Shown: positions 1 to 8,390, numbered from the stretch's first letter. The stretch: 14,582 nt of DNA from Verrucomicrobiota bacterium (GCA_014382645.1 JACNJI010000444.1:1-14582); one strand, 5' to 3'. Notes: generated by a model from the sequence alone, not told the origin. A program made the numbers and translations.

Positions 1-2
1 CT

Positions 3-596
3 GGCGGTCCCGCGAACCTTGATGAACTGTCCAAACGCCACGAACCTAAGCCGGCTTGGGACAACATTATCGTCTTGAACAGCGCCGCGACCATCGGCCT
101 CAACTTAAAAGCCGACTTCGCCAAGGCCGCGATCCTGTTCCAGCAACCGAATCGCGAGCAACCCATCAAGTGGCACTATGGGCAGGCGATGAACAAAGAT
201 GTAAAGTCTAATAAGACCGGCATAACCCGTGCCGTATCCGCTCCCGCCACCTCCCCGAAGGTGGCGTCATTGACCGTCAATCGAACAACCGGCGTCTTCC
301 AGTTCGACGGTGGAGGTGTTCAGGCCGGCGGCTCGATCTCGAAGGTGTCCGGGTTGTCGGGCGAAGCCACGCCTTCTCGCAACCTACGCGGGAAGAATGT
401 TTTCGTCCAGACTGGCGAATCTTCAAAACGCATTGAATTTCCACAACCGGAAGCCAATAACGACTACGCGGTTTTTATCGAACAATCCTGGCTGTCGAAC
501 CGAGCCGTCAGCGAAAAAACACCTGAAGGCTTCACGGTTACCTTTGCCGCCAAGGCGCCTGAAAAGGCCATGTTGGATTGGATGTTGGTTCGCTGA
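3..596 (+). CDS. C-terminal part of a secreted-type protein, 5' end outside window
   Basis: The frame is open from the first complete codon at base 3 to the TGA at 594-596, so this is the last ~197 residues of a longer protein. A TTG at 75 is in frame, but coding continues upstream of it and I do not treat it as a start. The final ~45 residues (NNDYAVFIEQSW to LDWMLVR) resemble the small beta-rich C-terminal module at the end of large secreted pectate-lyase-like or beta-helix proteins in Planctomycetota and Verrucomicrobiota; this is recalled from family knowledge and was not searched. Before it is a stretch rich in Gly, Ser and Thr without catalytic motifs. There is no transmembrane segment and no sorting signal I can recognise. 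The catalytic domain, if any, lies outside the window, so no activity is assigned. Confidence 0.6.
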   Translation, partial: GGPANLDELSKRHEPKPAWDNIIVLNSAATIGLNLKADFAKAAILFQQPNREQPIKWHYGQAMNKDVKSNKTGITRAVSAPATSPKVASLTVNRTTGVFQFDGGGVQAGGSISKVSGLSGEATPSRNLRGKNVFVQTGESSKRIEFPQPEANNDYAVFIEQSWLSNRAVSEKTPEGFTVTFAAKAPEKAMLDWMLVR

Positions 597-1203
597 GTTT
601 ATCAGGTCCATTTTGCGAGGCCAGGCTATTGCAACTTGGGTTTGAATAGAGTGAAAAACGGATATCAATAACATCAAATTTCCCTTTTATTTGCAGTGTT
701 GATGCTTCGACTAGAAAACATACCGAATCCTTATGTTCTCCAGTTGCGAGGGGCACTCTGAGCGACCGGCCGTAATGATTATTTAGATTCTGAATTCCTC
801 GCTTATGGCTCGTTCGAGCCTGGAAGATCACATCTAGGTATTCAGTTCAATTTTACGAGTTAGGTTTATGAATAAGATTTGACGACAACTTTATGTGCAA
901 ATGCGTGGCCCTCCCTATGCGGCAATTACCGTAGTATTGGCAGGCTGGACACAATCATTTCAGTCCGCCATGCCAACCCCATGAACTCGCATCAGAAACC
1001 TATTCGATCTCGAAGTACTTTATATTCTGCTATCCTCAGGTCGTTGGCCAAAAGAAGTACGACATTGTGGGCACGTAGACTGGCCCGGGGGGCAACTTAC
1101 AGCCCTGCAGGAAGGTTGAGCAGATAAGGAACTTCGTTTTCCGAATGCAGTTCATAAATCTGATGGATGTTTGTAAGTAAATGGATGGAGAGTTTTTTCA
1201 GTG
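597..1203. other. Long intergenic stretch, no recognisable gene
   Basis: About 600 bases separate the partial gene from the stop codon of the convergent hydrolase. I see no hairpin followed by T residues, no tRNA-like fold and no recognisable protein. Two adjacent open stretches in one plus-strand frame (a short ORF from ATG 905 with a signal-peptide-like start, closed by a TGA near 990, then open again to about 1117) look faintly protein-like, but I cannot assign them to a family. The stretch may be eroded coding DNA like other parts of this window; this is only a suspicion. Confidence 0.4.
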
Positions 1204-3099
1204 CTACTCGAGCGTCCAGCGGAGGTTGCGAAACTCCGGAGGTTTTCCTTTCCACGCTGCGCCTATGAGCTTTGGCTTGGCCTTGGATCCTCTTGGTGGT
1301 CGGATCCTCTCGGTGTCGTTCAGTCGGAATTCCTTGATTCCCTTCCAGTTTGCCAGCGGTTTGCCCTCGGCGTCCTTGAAGTCGGTTGGAGAAAGTTTCA
1401 CCGCTTGCCATTTGCCATTTTCCTGTAGTCGAACCTCGTTGGCATGGCCATCGACTCCCACGATCAAGGTGTTCGCTTGCGCAGCGCGGACTTCCAAGGA
1501 AATTTTCGCGCCCGTTGGCGCCGCCCACTGCGTATCATAGACCTTGTGCGTCTTGATGCCCCACTTTTCCGGCTTGTAGCTGAACCATTCCTTTCGCCAG
1601 TCACCTTGGAAATCCTCGATCAGCGGACTTGGCTTGAGCGAGGCAAACGATCCGGCTGCCTGCAGTTTTTCAGCGGATGCGACCTGCATGATGGAGGACA
1701 GGTTGAATGATTTTGCCGTGTACGAACCATAATAGTAACCGGCTCCCGAGATGGGTTTATCCAACTTGTACCGAACGTTCGCGTAGGCCCAAAGTGGTTT
1801 GTCCGTCGAAAAAAGAGGCAACTCGGCCACCCGTTTCCCTTTGTGCATCGTAACCGAAGCATGGCGCCAAAAGCGGCTTTTCGTGTTCACCGTGTCGTCT
1901 TTTTGCCCATTCACCTGGCCGTGCTGGGTGTAGAATACGTCGATGAATGAAATCACCTTCGAGTCATCTGCCGAGATGGTCACTATGGGGGATTTCCCTT
2001 TGGGCAGACCGAGGTTTAACACCGGAGTGGCGGGTACCTCGAAAGTTCCCTTGAGGTGTTGATCGAACCACAATTGCGTGGCCACCTCGTAAGGCGGACT
2101 GTCCTGGTGGTTGTGGTGGGGCGAGCAGGTGACCCTCCAGTCCTTTGCTTTGATTTCCTTGGTCGCAGTCTCCAAATCGTTGATTCGCCCATGGAAGTCG
2201 TTGGAAGGGCTCAAGAAAATGATCGGGCAGGTGATTTTCTTGAGGTTCGGGGGGTCGCTTACCGTTCCCAAATGAAGTGGGTTCTTGGTGTAGCGATCGC
2301 TGATTCCACCACAGGACGGAGCTGCCGCCTTGACCCGCTTGTCCGAACCTGCCGTCAGCACGGTTAGCTTCCCCCCCATGGAATGTCCGTAGACTCCGAG
2401 TCGGGGACCATCGATTTCCGGTTGGCGCTCGAGAAAGGTAAGCCCGCGACGAGCCCCAAGGGTGGCGAGAAACCATGAATTGTTTCGGGGCGATTCAACG
2501 GGATCCAGCGTCCAGTCCGCAACTGGAATAGAAGGGAAAGCATCTTTTCCATTTCGACTTGGTGCATGGTACGCATCCAATGCTCCCCAGTCGGTCGTCA
2601 ACTTGTATTTGGGATCATCGGTCTTGCCCTCCCAGAACAGCTTCACCTCATTGGGTGTGACCCTGTAGTTTGGAGCCGAAATGCGACCCGCCCAGGAAAT
2701 GGATAGCGAGGCGTACCCACGTTTTGCATTGGTCCGCGGGGCGTTTTGGTCGGCGTACTGTCCGCCACCATGGATCTGGAGGAGTCCCGGCAAGTTCTTC
2801 CCTCCCTTCGGGTGACCGTAAACGGCAGCCATCATCGCCTTCTTGCCCTTGAACACCCCAATGCGGTATCGCAGCACTTTCAGGACGACGCCATCCTCTT
2901 CCCATTCCTTGAGGATCTCCACCTCCATAGGTTCGGCTCGAGGATCAAAGCCCACCCACATTTCCGATTCGGTCTTCGGGGCGACCTTACCATTCAAAGG
3001 AGGCAAGGTATCCGTGAGTGGAGTTTTCCTTTCTGCATAAAGGCAAGTCGACGAGGAGAGAAAGGTGTAGACAAACAGGACATGTAAAAAACTGTTCAT
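1204..3099 (-). CDS. Secreted alpha/beta hydrolase (dienelactone hydrolase / acetyl-xylan-esterase-like) with C-terminal beta-rich domain
   Basis: This 631-residue protein has an N-terminal signal peptide (residues 1-22, ending near CLYAE), so it probably acts outside the cytoplasm. The alpha/beta hydrolase core covers about residues 60-355. It has an oxyanion-hole HGGG at 110-113, a nucleophile elbow GHSMGG at 238-243 (Ser240), a likely acid Asp301 in SPSNDFHGR, and histidine candidates at 328, 329 and 331 (PHHNHQD). Family members hydrolyse esters, including acetylated sugars; the substrate here is unknown. Residues 360-631 are an extension not needed for the fold. Its last part, from about 490, looks like a jelly-roll or galactose-binding-like domain, which I infer from strand-rich composition. 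The start is the ATG at 3099 because it opens the signal peptide; no clear Shine-Dalgarno precedes it. The gene is divergent from the operon starting at 3277, with 177 bases between them. Confidence 0.85.
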   Translation of the reverse strand: MNSFLHVLFVYTFLSSSTCLYAERKTPLTDTLPPLNGKVAPKTESEMWVGFDPRAEPMEVEILKEWEEDGVVLKVLRYRIGVFKGKKAMMAAVYGHPKGGKNLPGLLQIHGGGQYADQNAPRTNAKRGYASLSISWAGRISAPNYRVTPNEVKLFWEGKTDDPKYKLTTDWGALDAYHAPSRNGKDAFPSIPVADWTLDPVESPRNNSWFLATLGARRGLTFLERQPEIDGPRLGVYGHSMGGKLTVLTAGSDKRVKAAAPSCGGISDRYTKNPLHLGTVSDPPNLKKITCPIIFLSPSNDFHGRINDLETATKEIKAKDWRVTCSPHHNHQDSPPYEVATQLWFDQHLKGTFEVPATPVLNLGLPKGKSPIVTISADDSKVISFIDVFYTQHGQVNGQKDDTVNTKSRFWRHASVTMHKGKRVAELPLFSTDKPLWAYANVRYKLDKPISGAGYYYGSYTAKSFNLSSIMQVASAEKLQAAGSFASLKPSPLIEDFQGDWRKEWFSYKPEKWGIKTHKVYDTQWAAPTGAKISLEVRAAQANTLIVGVDGHANEVRLQENGKWQAVKLSPTDFKDAEGKPLANWKGIKEFRLNDTERIRPPRGSKAKPKLIGAAWKGKPPEFRNLRWTLE

Positions 3100-3276
3100 T
3101 GATTTCTGCTGTCACGTATTTGATCGTTCATGGCAACGGTTTGATTTATCTTTAAGATTTTAAAATAGGATTCGTGTCGTTGTTCAATTTTCGAAAATCC
3201 AGACGACTAAAATATCGTAAAGCGCAGGGTATCCCTCTAAATCTTCAATTTTATCAACATCCCAGCCTATTGCCTG
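3100..3276. promoter_or_regulatory. Divergent intergenic region, probable promoter area for both flanking genes
   Basis: These 177 bases separate two divergently transcribed hydrolase genes, so promoters for both directions should lie here. The stretch is clearly AT-richer than both genes. TTTGAT at 3140-3145 and TAAAAT at 3161-3166, 15 bases apart, are a poor sigma70-like candidate pair for the rightward operon. No strong inverted repeat or operator is visible. The location follows from gene order; the exact elements are weak. Confidence 0.3.
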
Positions 3277-4074
3277 ATGACTGTTCTCCGTTTTAAACGA
3301 TTCGTCTTCCTCATCCTTTTTTTTAGTTCTACTTGGTTGGGAGCCGTCGAGAAGCGTCTGCCCATGAAGGGTGAGACTTTCGCCATACAAGATCGCACCG
3401 CGTTCCTTATTTTCCCGGAGAAACCCAAGGCGGGACAACCGATTCCATGGGTCTGGTATGCCCCCACGCTGCGCGGGTTGCCGGGTGGGGCGGAGAAGTG
3501 GATGTTCGAGCGCTTCCTCAAGGCGGGGATCGCCATCGCCGGGGTGGACGTGGGCGAATCCTACGGCAGTCCGAAGGGTAGGGCGGTCTACTCCGCCCTG
3601 CACGAGCATCTGGTGAAGAAGCGGGGCCTCGCCAAGCAGGCCTGCCTCTTAGCCCGCAGTCGCGGTGGGCTCATGCTCTATTGCTGGGCAGTGGAAAACC
3701 CCGACAAGGTACGTTGCATCACCGGCATCTATCCGGTCTGCAACATCGCCAGTTACCCCGGCCTCAACCGGGCTTGCGGAGCCTATGGCTTGACTGTTGA
3801 GCAGTTCGAGGCCGATTTGGCCAAGCACAACCCCATCGACCGGCTGGCTCCCTTGGCCAAGGCGAAGGTCCCCATCTTTCACATTCATGGCGACAAGGAC
3901 GGTACAGTGCCCTTGGACAAAAATTCCGCCCTCGTCAAGGAACGCTACGACAAACTGGGCGGCCTCATGACCTTGGAGGTCGTCCCGGGCCAAGGCCACA
4001 ACATGTGGCCCGGCTGGTTCCAGAGCCAGAATCTGGTTGATTTCTTGATCGGTCACGCGACTCAGGCAAACTAG
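3277..4074 (+). CDS. Secreted alpha/beta hydrolase, prolyl-oligopeptidase/dienelactone-hydrolase-like fold
   Basis: This 265-residue protein has a signal peptide at residues 1-23 (KRFVFLILFFSSTWLGA), so export is likely. A full catalytic triad is visible: Ser128 in ARSRGG (126-131), Asp208 in HGDKDGTVP (204-212) and His241 in GQGHNMW (238-244). The elbow departs from the usual GxSxG in having Ala at the first position, a tolerated variation in some alpha/beta hydrolases. The protein is a single catalytic domain of ordinary length without a binding module. It may cleave an ester or short peptide, but the substrate cannot be read from the sequence. The ATG at 3277 has no good Shine-Dalgarno, and I see no in-frame start codon just upstream. 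It is the first gene of a tight operon, with only 11 bases before the cytochrome gene, which suggests it works with the cytochrome/DUF1552 pair. Confidence 0.85.
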   Translation: MTVLRFKRFVFLILFFSSTWLGAVEKRLPMKGETFAIQDRTAFLIFPEKPKAGQPIPWVWYAPTLRGLPGGAEKWMFERFLKAGIAIAGVDVGESYGSPKGRAVYSALHEHLVKKRGLAKQACLLARSRGGLMLYCWAVENPDKVRCITGIYPVCNIASYPGLNRACGAYGLTVEQFEADLAKHNPIDRLAPLAKAKVPIFHIHGDKDGTVPLDKNSALVKERYDKLGGLMTLEVVPGQGHNMWPGWFQSQNLVDFLIGHATQAN

Positions 4075-4085
4075 GCTGAAGAACA

Positions 4086-6911
4086 ATGCATTTCCCCGCG
4101 AATAGAGGCATTCTCCTCCTCGCCTTGGCCTTGCAGGTTACCCTTTTATCCGAAGCCAATCCGTTGGAGACACCGCTTGGGAAGCAGGCCTTTCAGCGCT
4201 TCGAGAAGTACTGCTTCGATTGCCATGACGAGGAGTCGAAGAAGGGAGACCTCGACCTAGTTGCTCTCTTGGAGAAAGGGGGCGACCACACCCTGGCTTT
4301 CGAGAACCTGGTCACGGCGAAGATGCCGCCGAAAAACAAGAAGCAGCCAAGCGCGCAAGAGAAACGCTTGATGCTCGATTGGCTGGCTCGGCGCCAAGCC
4401 GAAAACAACCCCGATCCCTACCGCCGGATCAGTCGCCACGAGTTCATCCATTCGGCCAACGACCTCCTCGGTGTGGAACTCGACCTGACCGGGGAAATCC
4501 CTGAGGACCGCGGAACCAACGATTTCGATTCGGACCGTAGAATCAAGCTGACCAGGGAGATGCTCGCCTCCTATTTCTCGGTAGCCGATGAAATGCTCGA
4601 GTTCGCCTTGCCCGCCGAGGGCTTTCCTGCCGAGCGGACTTGGCTGACCAACAAGATCAAGGACAGCCACAAAACCTACAACCTCTATACCCGCAAATAC
4701 AAGGAGGGTATTCTCTTCTCTTGGACGCGAGCCAACAACGGGAATAGTTACTCCTTCTTCTACGACAACTTCGATCCGCCCGTCAAAGGATGGTACGAGC
4801 TGACTTTTGATGCCATGAAGTTGGGAGACTTCCCTGAGGACGTCAGTCTCGAGGTTTTTGCGGGAAAATATTACTATGCGGATGATCGTCCGCAACCCCA
4901 GCGCCTCCTCGACGTCATCTCCCTGGGCAACCGGGAACTGAAGTCCCATAAGGTTAAAGTCTTTCTGCGTCCCGGGGAGAACGTTTCGGTGCACTGCTAC
5001 TCGAAGCACAACTTCCGCCAAAGGAACGGGAACCAGGGGGCCTACGTAAAGCAACTGAAGGTTCGCGGTCCGATTCTCGACCAATGGCCGCCTACTTCCT
5101 ATAAACAGATTTTTGGCGACCTGCCCCTGAAAACTCCCGTCAGGGAAGCAAAGGAGGTTTCCATGACCCAGACCAACCTCAAGGCCATCGGGGGAAACGT
5201 CACCGTGAGCAGTTTCCAGAAGGGAATGGAAATGGAAAGGATGTTGGACGGTTCCAACCGGACTTTCTGGCATACCCGCTTCAAGCCGACCCTGGCCAAG
5301 CCCCCTCACCACGTCACCATTGAAAACCCTGACAGCAAGGAAATCGAGGGGCTCAATTACGCCACTTGGACGGGCGGCAATGGCAACGGGCAGGTCAAGG
5401 CATACGCCATCCATCTTTCGGAGGACGGAAAGAACTGGGGGCCTCCCATCCTAAAGGGCGACCTCGAGATCAGGCTAGCCAACGAACAACCCATCCTCTT
5501 TCCAGAGAAAACCACCAAGCGCTTCATCAAGTTTCTCGTTGCCGATGCCCATTCGATTGACGGCAGGTCCATCGCTTCCATCGGCAAGCTCGACGTCATG
5601 ACGTCTTTTTCGCCGAATGATTCCACGGCAAAGATAACCGTTTCCTCAAGCTCGCCCGATGAGCTCAAAAACGTGATCAAGCGTTTTGCCGAAAAGGCTT
5701 TCTCCTCGAGTTTGAGCGAGGAGGAACTGGCTCCTTACTACGGCGTAAGTCTGAACTCCTTGAAGGAACAGGGTGATTTCGTGCAAGCGGCCAAGCACGG
5801 GCTGAAGGCGGTTCTTTGTTCCCATCGTTTTCTGATGGCCCCCGGTGAACATGCCAACCAGTCCTACTCCAGGGCGGCCCACCTTGCCCGGATTCTTTGG
5901 CTTTCCGTCCCCGACGAAAAACTCCTCGGCCTATCGAAAACAAAAACGCTCTCCGCCCAAACGATTCCCGCTCAAATCGACCGCATGCTCAAGGACGAGA
6001 AGAGTCGGCGCATGATCCATTCCTTCTGTGACCAGTGGCTTAACCTCCGGTCCTTCGACAAGGTTACGCCCTCTCTCAAGCTTTATCCCAAATACGACGA
6101 CCTGCTCAACCACTACCTTCCGATCGAGACCGAGGCTTATCTCGAGCATTTGATCCGGGAGAACCTGCCCGTCGGTTATCTGATTGATTCTGATTTTTCC
6201 ATCCTCAATCAGTGCCTTGCCCAGCATTATGGGATAGAAGGCGTGATTAGTCAGGAGATGCGTAAAGTCTCATTCAAGCCGAGTGTCCCGCGCGGAGGGC
6301 TTTTAACCATGGGAAGTGTCCTCAAGGTGACGGCGGATGGGTTCGACACTTCGCCCATCCTGCGAGGGGCATGGATTTCGAAGAATATCGCCGGTAACAC
6401 GCTATCGCCCCCTCCCGAAGATATTGAAGTCATCGAACCCGAACATGGCAAGGACGCCGCCACCCTGCGGGAGCAAATCGAGGTGCACAAGAACAACCAA
6501 GCGTGCTTCGCATGCCACAAGAGCATCGACCCGTACGGTTTCGCCCTCGAGAGCTTTGACGCCACCGGGCAATGGCGAGTCCGCTACCGGGTAAAGAAAC
6601 CACATGGGGGAACTTTCCAATACAGGCCAAAAGGTTATTACGACCTGACTGGGGTGGTGGACCCGTCCGGGGAGATTGAAAAGGAAAAATTCAAAGACAT
6701 CTTCGGACTAAAAAAAATCCTGCTCTCCGATCACAAGAGGATCGCCTACAACTTCATCAAGAAACTTTTCGAGTACGCCAACGGCTACAAACCAAGCCTC
6801 AATCAACGCCTCGACCTCTTTGCCCTGATCCCCGACGAACCAAACGAATGCCGCATGAAGGACTTGATCACGAAGACCCTGGTCTATTCACTTGGAGATG
6901 CTCAAGAATGA
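4086..6911 (+). CDS. Planctomycete-type cytochrome c protein, DUF1587/1595/1592/1588/1585, with discoidin-like insert
   Basis: This 941-residue exported protein has a signal peptide at about 1-24. An N-terminal cytochrome domain carries heme-binding CFDCH at 43-47. A DUF1587-like region follows (about 111-175, YRRISRHEFIHSANDLLG), then a beta-rich segment at about 190-330. Residues 360-505 read as an F5/8 type C (discoidin) domain, with MLDGSNRTFWHTRF and later HLSEDGKNWG. The region continues with DUF1595-like (525-585), DUF1592 (593-716) and DUF1588 (735-833) segments, the last holding a second heme motif CFACH at 807-811 followed by KSIDPYGFALESFD. DUF1585 is at 868-935. No enzymatic activity is established for this architecture that I know of; electron transfer linked to periplasmic breakdown is a common guess. 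The discoidin-like insert suggests binding to a glycan or surface. The stop overlaps the DUF1552 start by 4 bases (ATGA), implying translational coupling. Confidence 0.92.
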   Translation: MHFPANRGILLLALALQVTLLSEANPLETPLGKQAFQRFEKYCFDCHDEESKKGDLDLVALLEKGGDHTLAFENLVTAKMPPKNKKQPSAQEKRLMLDWLARRQAENNPDPYRRISRHEFIHSANDLLGVELDLTGEIPEDRGTNDFDSDRRIKLTREMLASYFSVADEMLEFALPAEGFPAERTWLTNKIKDSHKTYNLYTRKYKEGILFSWTRANNGNSYSFFYDNFDPPVKGWYELTFDAMKLGDFPEDVSLEVFAGKYYYADDRPQPQRLLDVISLGNRELKSHKVKVFLRPGENVSVHCYSKHNFRQRNGNQGAYVKQLKVRGPILDQWPPTSYKQIFGDLPLKTPVREAKEVSMTQTNLKAIGGNVTVSSFQKGMEMERMLDGSNRTFWHTRFKPTLAKPPHHVTIENPDSKEIEGLNYATWTGGNGNGQVKAYAIHLSEDGKNWGPPILKGDLEIRLANEQPILFPEKTTKRFIKFLVADAHSIDGRSIASIGKLDVMTSFSPNDSTAKITVSSSSPDELKNVIKRFAEKAFSSSLSEEELAPYYGVSLNSLKEQGDFVQAAKHGLKAVLCSHRFLMAPGEHANQSYSRAAHLARILWLSVPDEKLLGLSKTKTLSAQTIPAQIDRMLKDEKSRRMIHSFCDQWLNLRSFDKVTPSLKLYPKYDDLLNHYLPIETEAYLEHLIRENLPVGYLIDSDFSILNQCLAQHYGIEGVISQEMRKVSFKPSVPRGGLLTMGSVLKVTADGFDTSPILRGAWISKNIAGNTLSPPPEDIEVIEPEHGKDAATLREQIEVHKNNQACFACHKSIDPYGFALESFDATGQWRVRYRVKKPHGGTFQYRPKGYYDLTGVVDPSGEIEKEKFKDIFGLKKILLSDHKRIAYNFIKKLFEYANGYKPSLNQRLDLFALIPDEPNECRMKDLITKTLVYSLGDAQE
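6894..6897 (+). promoter_or_regulatory. Candidate ribosome binding site for the DUF1552 gene
   Basis: GGAG lies ten bases before the ATG at 6908, inside the end of the cytochrome gene. It supports 6908 rather than the in-frame ATG at 6848, which would give a non-hydrophobic extension buried in the upstream gene. The spacing is somewhat long, so coupling through the ATGA overlap may matter more. Confidence 0.4.
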
Positions 6912-8139
6912 GAACTATCAGCAGACAAGAATTCCTCAAGGCCGGGACGGCCCTGCCCCTTGCCCTGCAATCGCTTGACCTGCGGGCCGCCACCAAGCCG
7001 AAATCGACTGTTCCACCACGGCGGATCATTTTCATCTGTAGCTGCCTCGGCTTCTACGAGCCATACTTCTTCCCCAAGAAACGGGGAGACCTTGGGACTT
7101 CCGATTACCTCAAGGGTATGAAGACCCGCGATAAGATGACGGTCTTCCAGAACTTGTTTCACCCCGGCATGGACACGAGCAACCACGACTCGGAAAAGTC
7201 CTTCCTTACGGGAAGCCTGAGTCCCGAATCGCCCACCTTCTCAAATGGGATCTCCCTGGACCAGGTACTGGCCCGCCAAATGGGAGGAGATACCCGCTTC
7301 CCCTTCTTGAACTTCAGCATCTACGACCGGGGCTGGGGAATATCCTGGAATGACCGGGGCTCACCCATTCCCCCCATGCACGACGAGGAGAAGATTTTCG
7401 GGAAGCTCTTCAAGGAAGAGGATCTGCAAGCCAAGAAGCAACAACTTAGGAACGACCAGAACATCCTCGATTGCCTGCATCGCGACATGGCGCAGCTGCG
7501 CAAGCGGGGCTCTCAACCGGGCAAGCTGGACAGCTACAAGGCGGCCATCCGTGAACTGGAAGCCCAGCTGGATCATGAGAAGTTCTGGCTCAACGCCCAA
7601 AAGCCCAAGGTCGAGAAATCCCTCAGTGAGGACCGAGAGTTCGCCTTCTCGACCAAGATCAGCAACCTCTTCGAACTCGCGAAACTTGCTTTCCGGACCG
7701 ACTCGACCCGCGTCATCACCCTCTCCATGGACTGGATCGACGGGGCTATCAAGGTGCCCGGGGCCACCGGCGGTTGGCACACCCTCTCCCACCATGGTGG
7801 CAAGCCCAACATGATCGGCCAGTTGAGCAAGATCGAGATCGACCCCCTAAAGCACTTCAACCGCTTCCTTTACGAGATGGATCAGATTAAGGAAGGCGAG
7901 GGGACTTTGCTCGACCACACGACCGTGGTCATGGGAAGCAACTTCGGCGACTCATCCAATCACACCTGCAACAACCTCCCCATGATCGTGGCCGGGGTGG
8001 GTATCGTCACCAAGCCCAAACGGTGCTCGAAAAGCCGACTCCGCTGTGCAACCTCTACCTCGAATTGCTCCACAAGCACGACGTCGACGCAGGCGCGTTT
8101 GGAAGTAGCCAGGAGGATATGGGGTTGCTCAAGGTGTGA
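6908..8139 (+). pseudogene. DUF1552 family protein with a frameshift near the 3' end
   Basis: DUF1552 proteins are exported, often by the Tat system, and are typically encoded beside DUF1592/1588 cytochromes; their reaction is not known to me. Residues 1-363 read as a normal member: an export leader (MRTISRQEFLKAG), PPRRIIFICSCLGFYEPYFFP near 37-56, a helical and probably coiled-coil stretch at 168-240, GGWHTLSHHGG at 288-298, and NNLPMIVAG at 355-363. After G363 (bases 7994-7996) the frame changes to Ser/Thr/Arg-rich nonsense ending at 8239. The next frame gives the expected family end, GGYRHQAQTVLEKPTPLCNL continuing to GLLKV and TGA at 8137-8139. Adding one G to the G-run 7994-7997 restores a 410-residue protein. 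Either a recent inactivating deletion or a homopolymer read error explains this. The Tat motif is SRQEFLK rather than SRRxFLK, so the second arginine is missing. Confidence 0.9.
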
Positions 8140-8203
8140 CGGTAATTATCTCTCCAATCTGCAAAAGATTACACTGCTTGCTTTGGGATCACTGAATAAA
8201 TTC

Positions 8204-8218
8204 GACCCTTCAAGGGTC
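8204..8218 (+). terminator. Weak hairpin after the operon, possible terminator
   Basis: GACCCTT and AAGGGTC are perfect inverted arms around a single C, effectively a 5-bp stem with a 5-base loop. Only two T residues follow directly, so a rho-independent terminator is possible but weak. It lies 65 bases after the expected DUF1552 stop codon. Confidence 0.3.
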
Positions 8219-8231
8219 TTAACATACGATT

Positions 8232-8321
8232 ATGCCTGATTTGAAAGGGACTATGATCAATCGTAGAAAGATGCTTCAGGGGATGGCAGCAGCGGCTGTT
8301 GCCGCTCCACTGACACCATAG
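8232..8321 (+). pseudogene. Orphan twin-arginine leader, remainder of gene lost
   Basis: From ATG 8253 (or the in-frame ATG 8232) the frame reads MINRRKMLQGMAAAAVAAPL and closes at TAG 8319-8321 after only 22 or 29 residues. This is a textbook Tat leader: twin arginine in NRRKMLQG followed by an Ala-rich hydrophobic core. Nothing functional follows. A purine-rich AAAGGG sits just before ATG 8253, closer than usual. The simplest reading is the remnant of an exported oxidoreductase, DUF1501, sulfatase or similar protein whose body was deleted; a short leader is not enough to say which. A real microprotein is much less likely. Confidence 0.55.
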
Positions 8322-8390
8322 AAATGTGAAGGTGAAAATCTTAAACGTGAAATATTAACAAAAGGAAGCCAATAGTTTTGAAATTGGCTC

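Noticed and set aside
75..77. TTG as start codon of the first gene
   Set aside because: The frame is open and protein-like from base 3, so the gene starts before the window.
879..1127. 82-codon open frame in the first intergenic stretch
   Set aside because: No motif, no ribosome binding site, and a composition rich in Arg, Ser and Leu typical of chance frames.
1097..1528. Open frames overlapping the minus-strand hydrolase on both strands
   Set aside because: They lie inside the hydrolase gene in other frames and show no domain, while the hydrolase has a full catalytic set.
4257..5414. Long antisense open frame (385 codons) opposite the cytochrome gene
   Set aside because: It is an artefact of the codon bias of the plus-strand gene, whose domains and heme motifs are unmistakable. 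The antisense product has no recognisable motif.
6848..6907. Upstream ATG for the DUF1552 gene
   Set aside because: It adds 20 residues without signal-peptide character inside the upstream gene. ATG 6908 starts the leader and overlaps the previous stop in the usual ATGA manner.
8002..8239. Novel Ser/Thr/Arg-rich C-terminal domain on the DUF1552 protein
   Set aside because: It begins exactly where the family frame is lost at a G-run, and the other frame gives the expected C-terminus, so it is out-of-frame reading.
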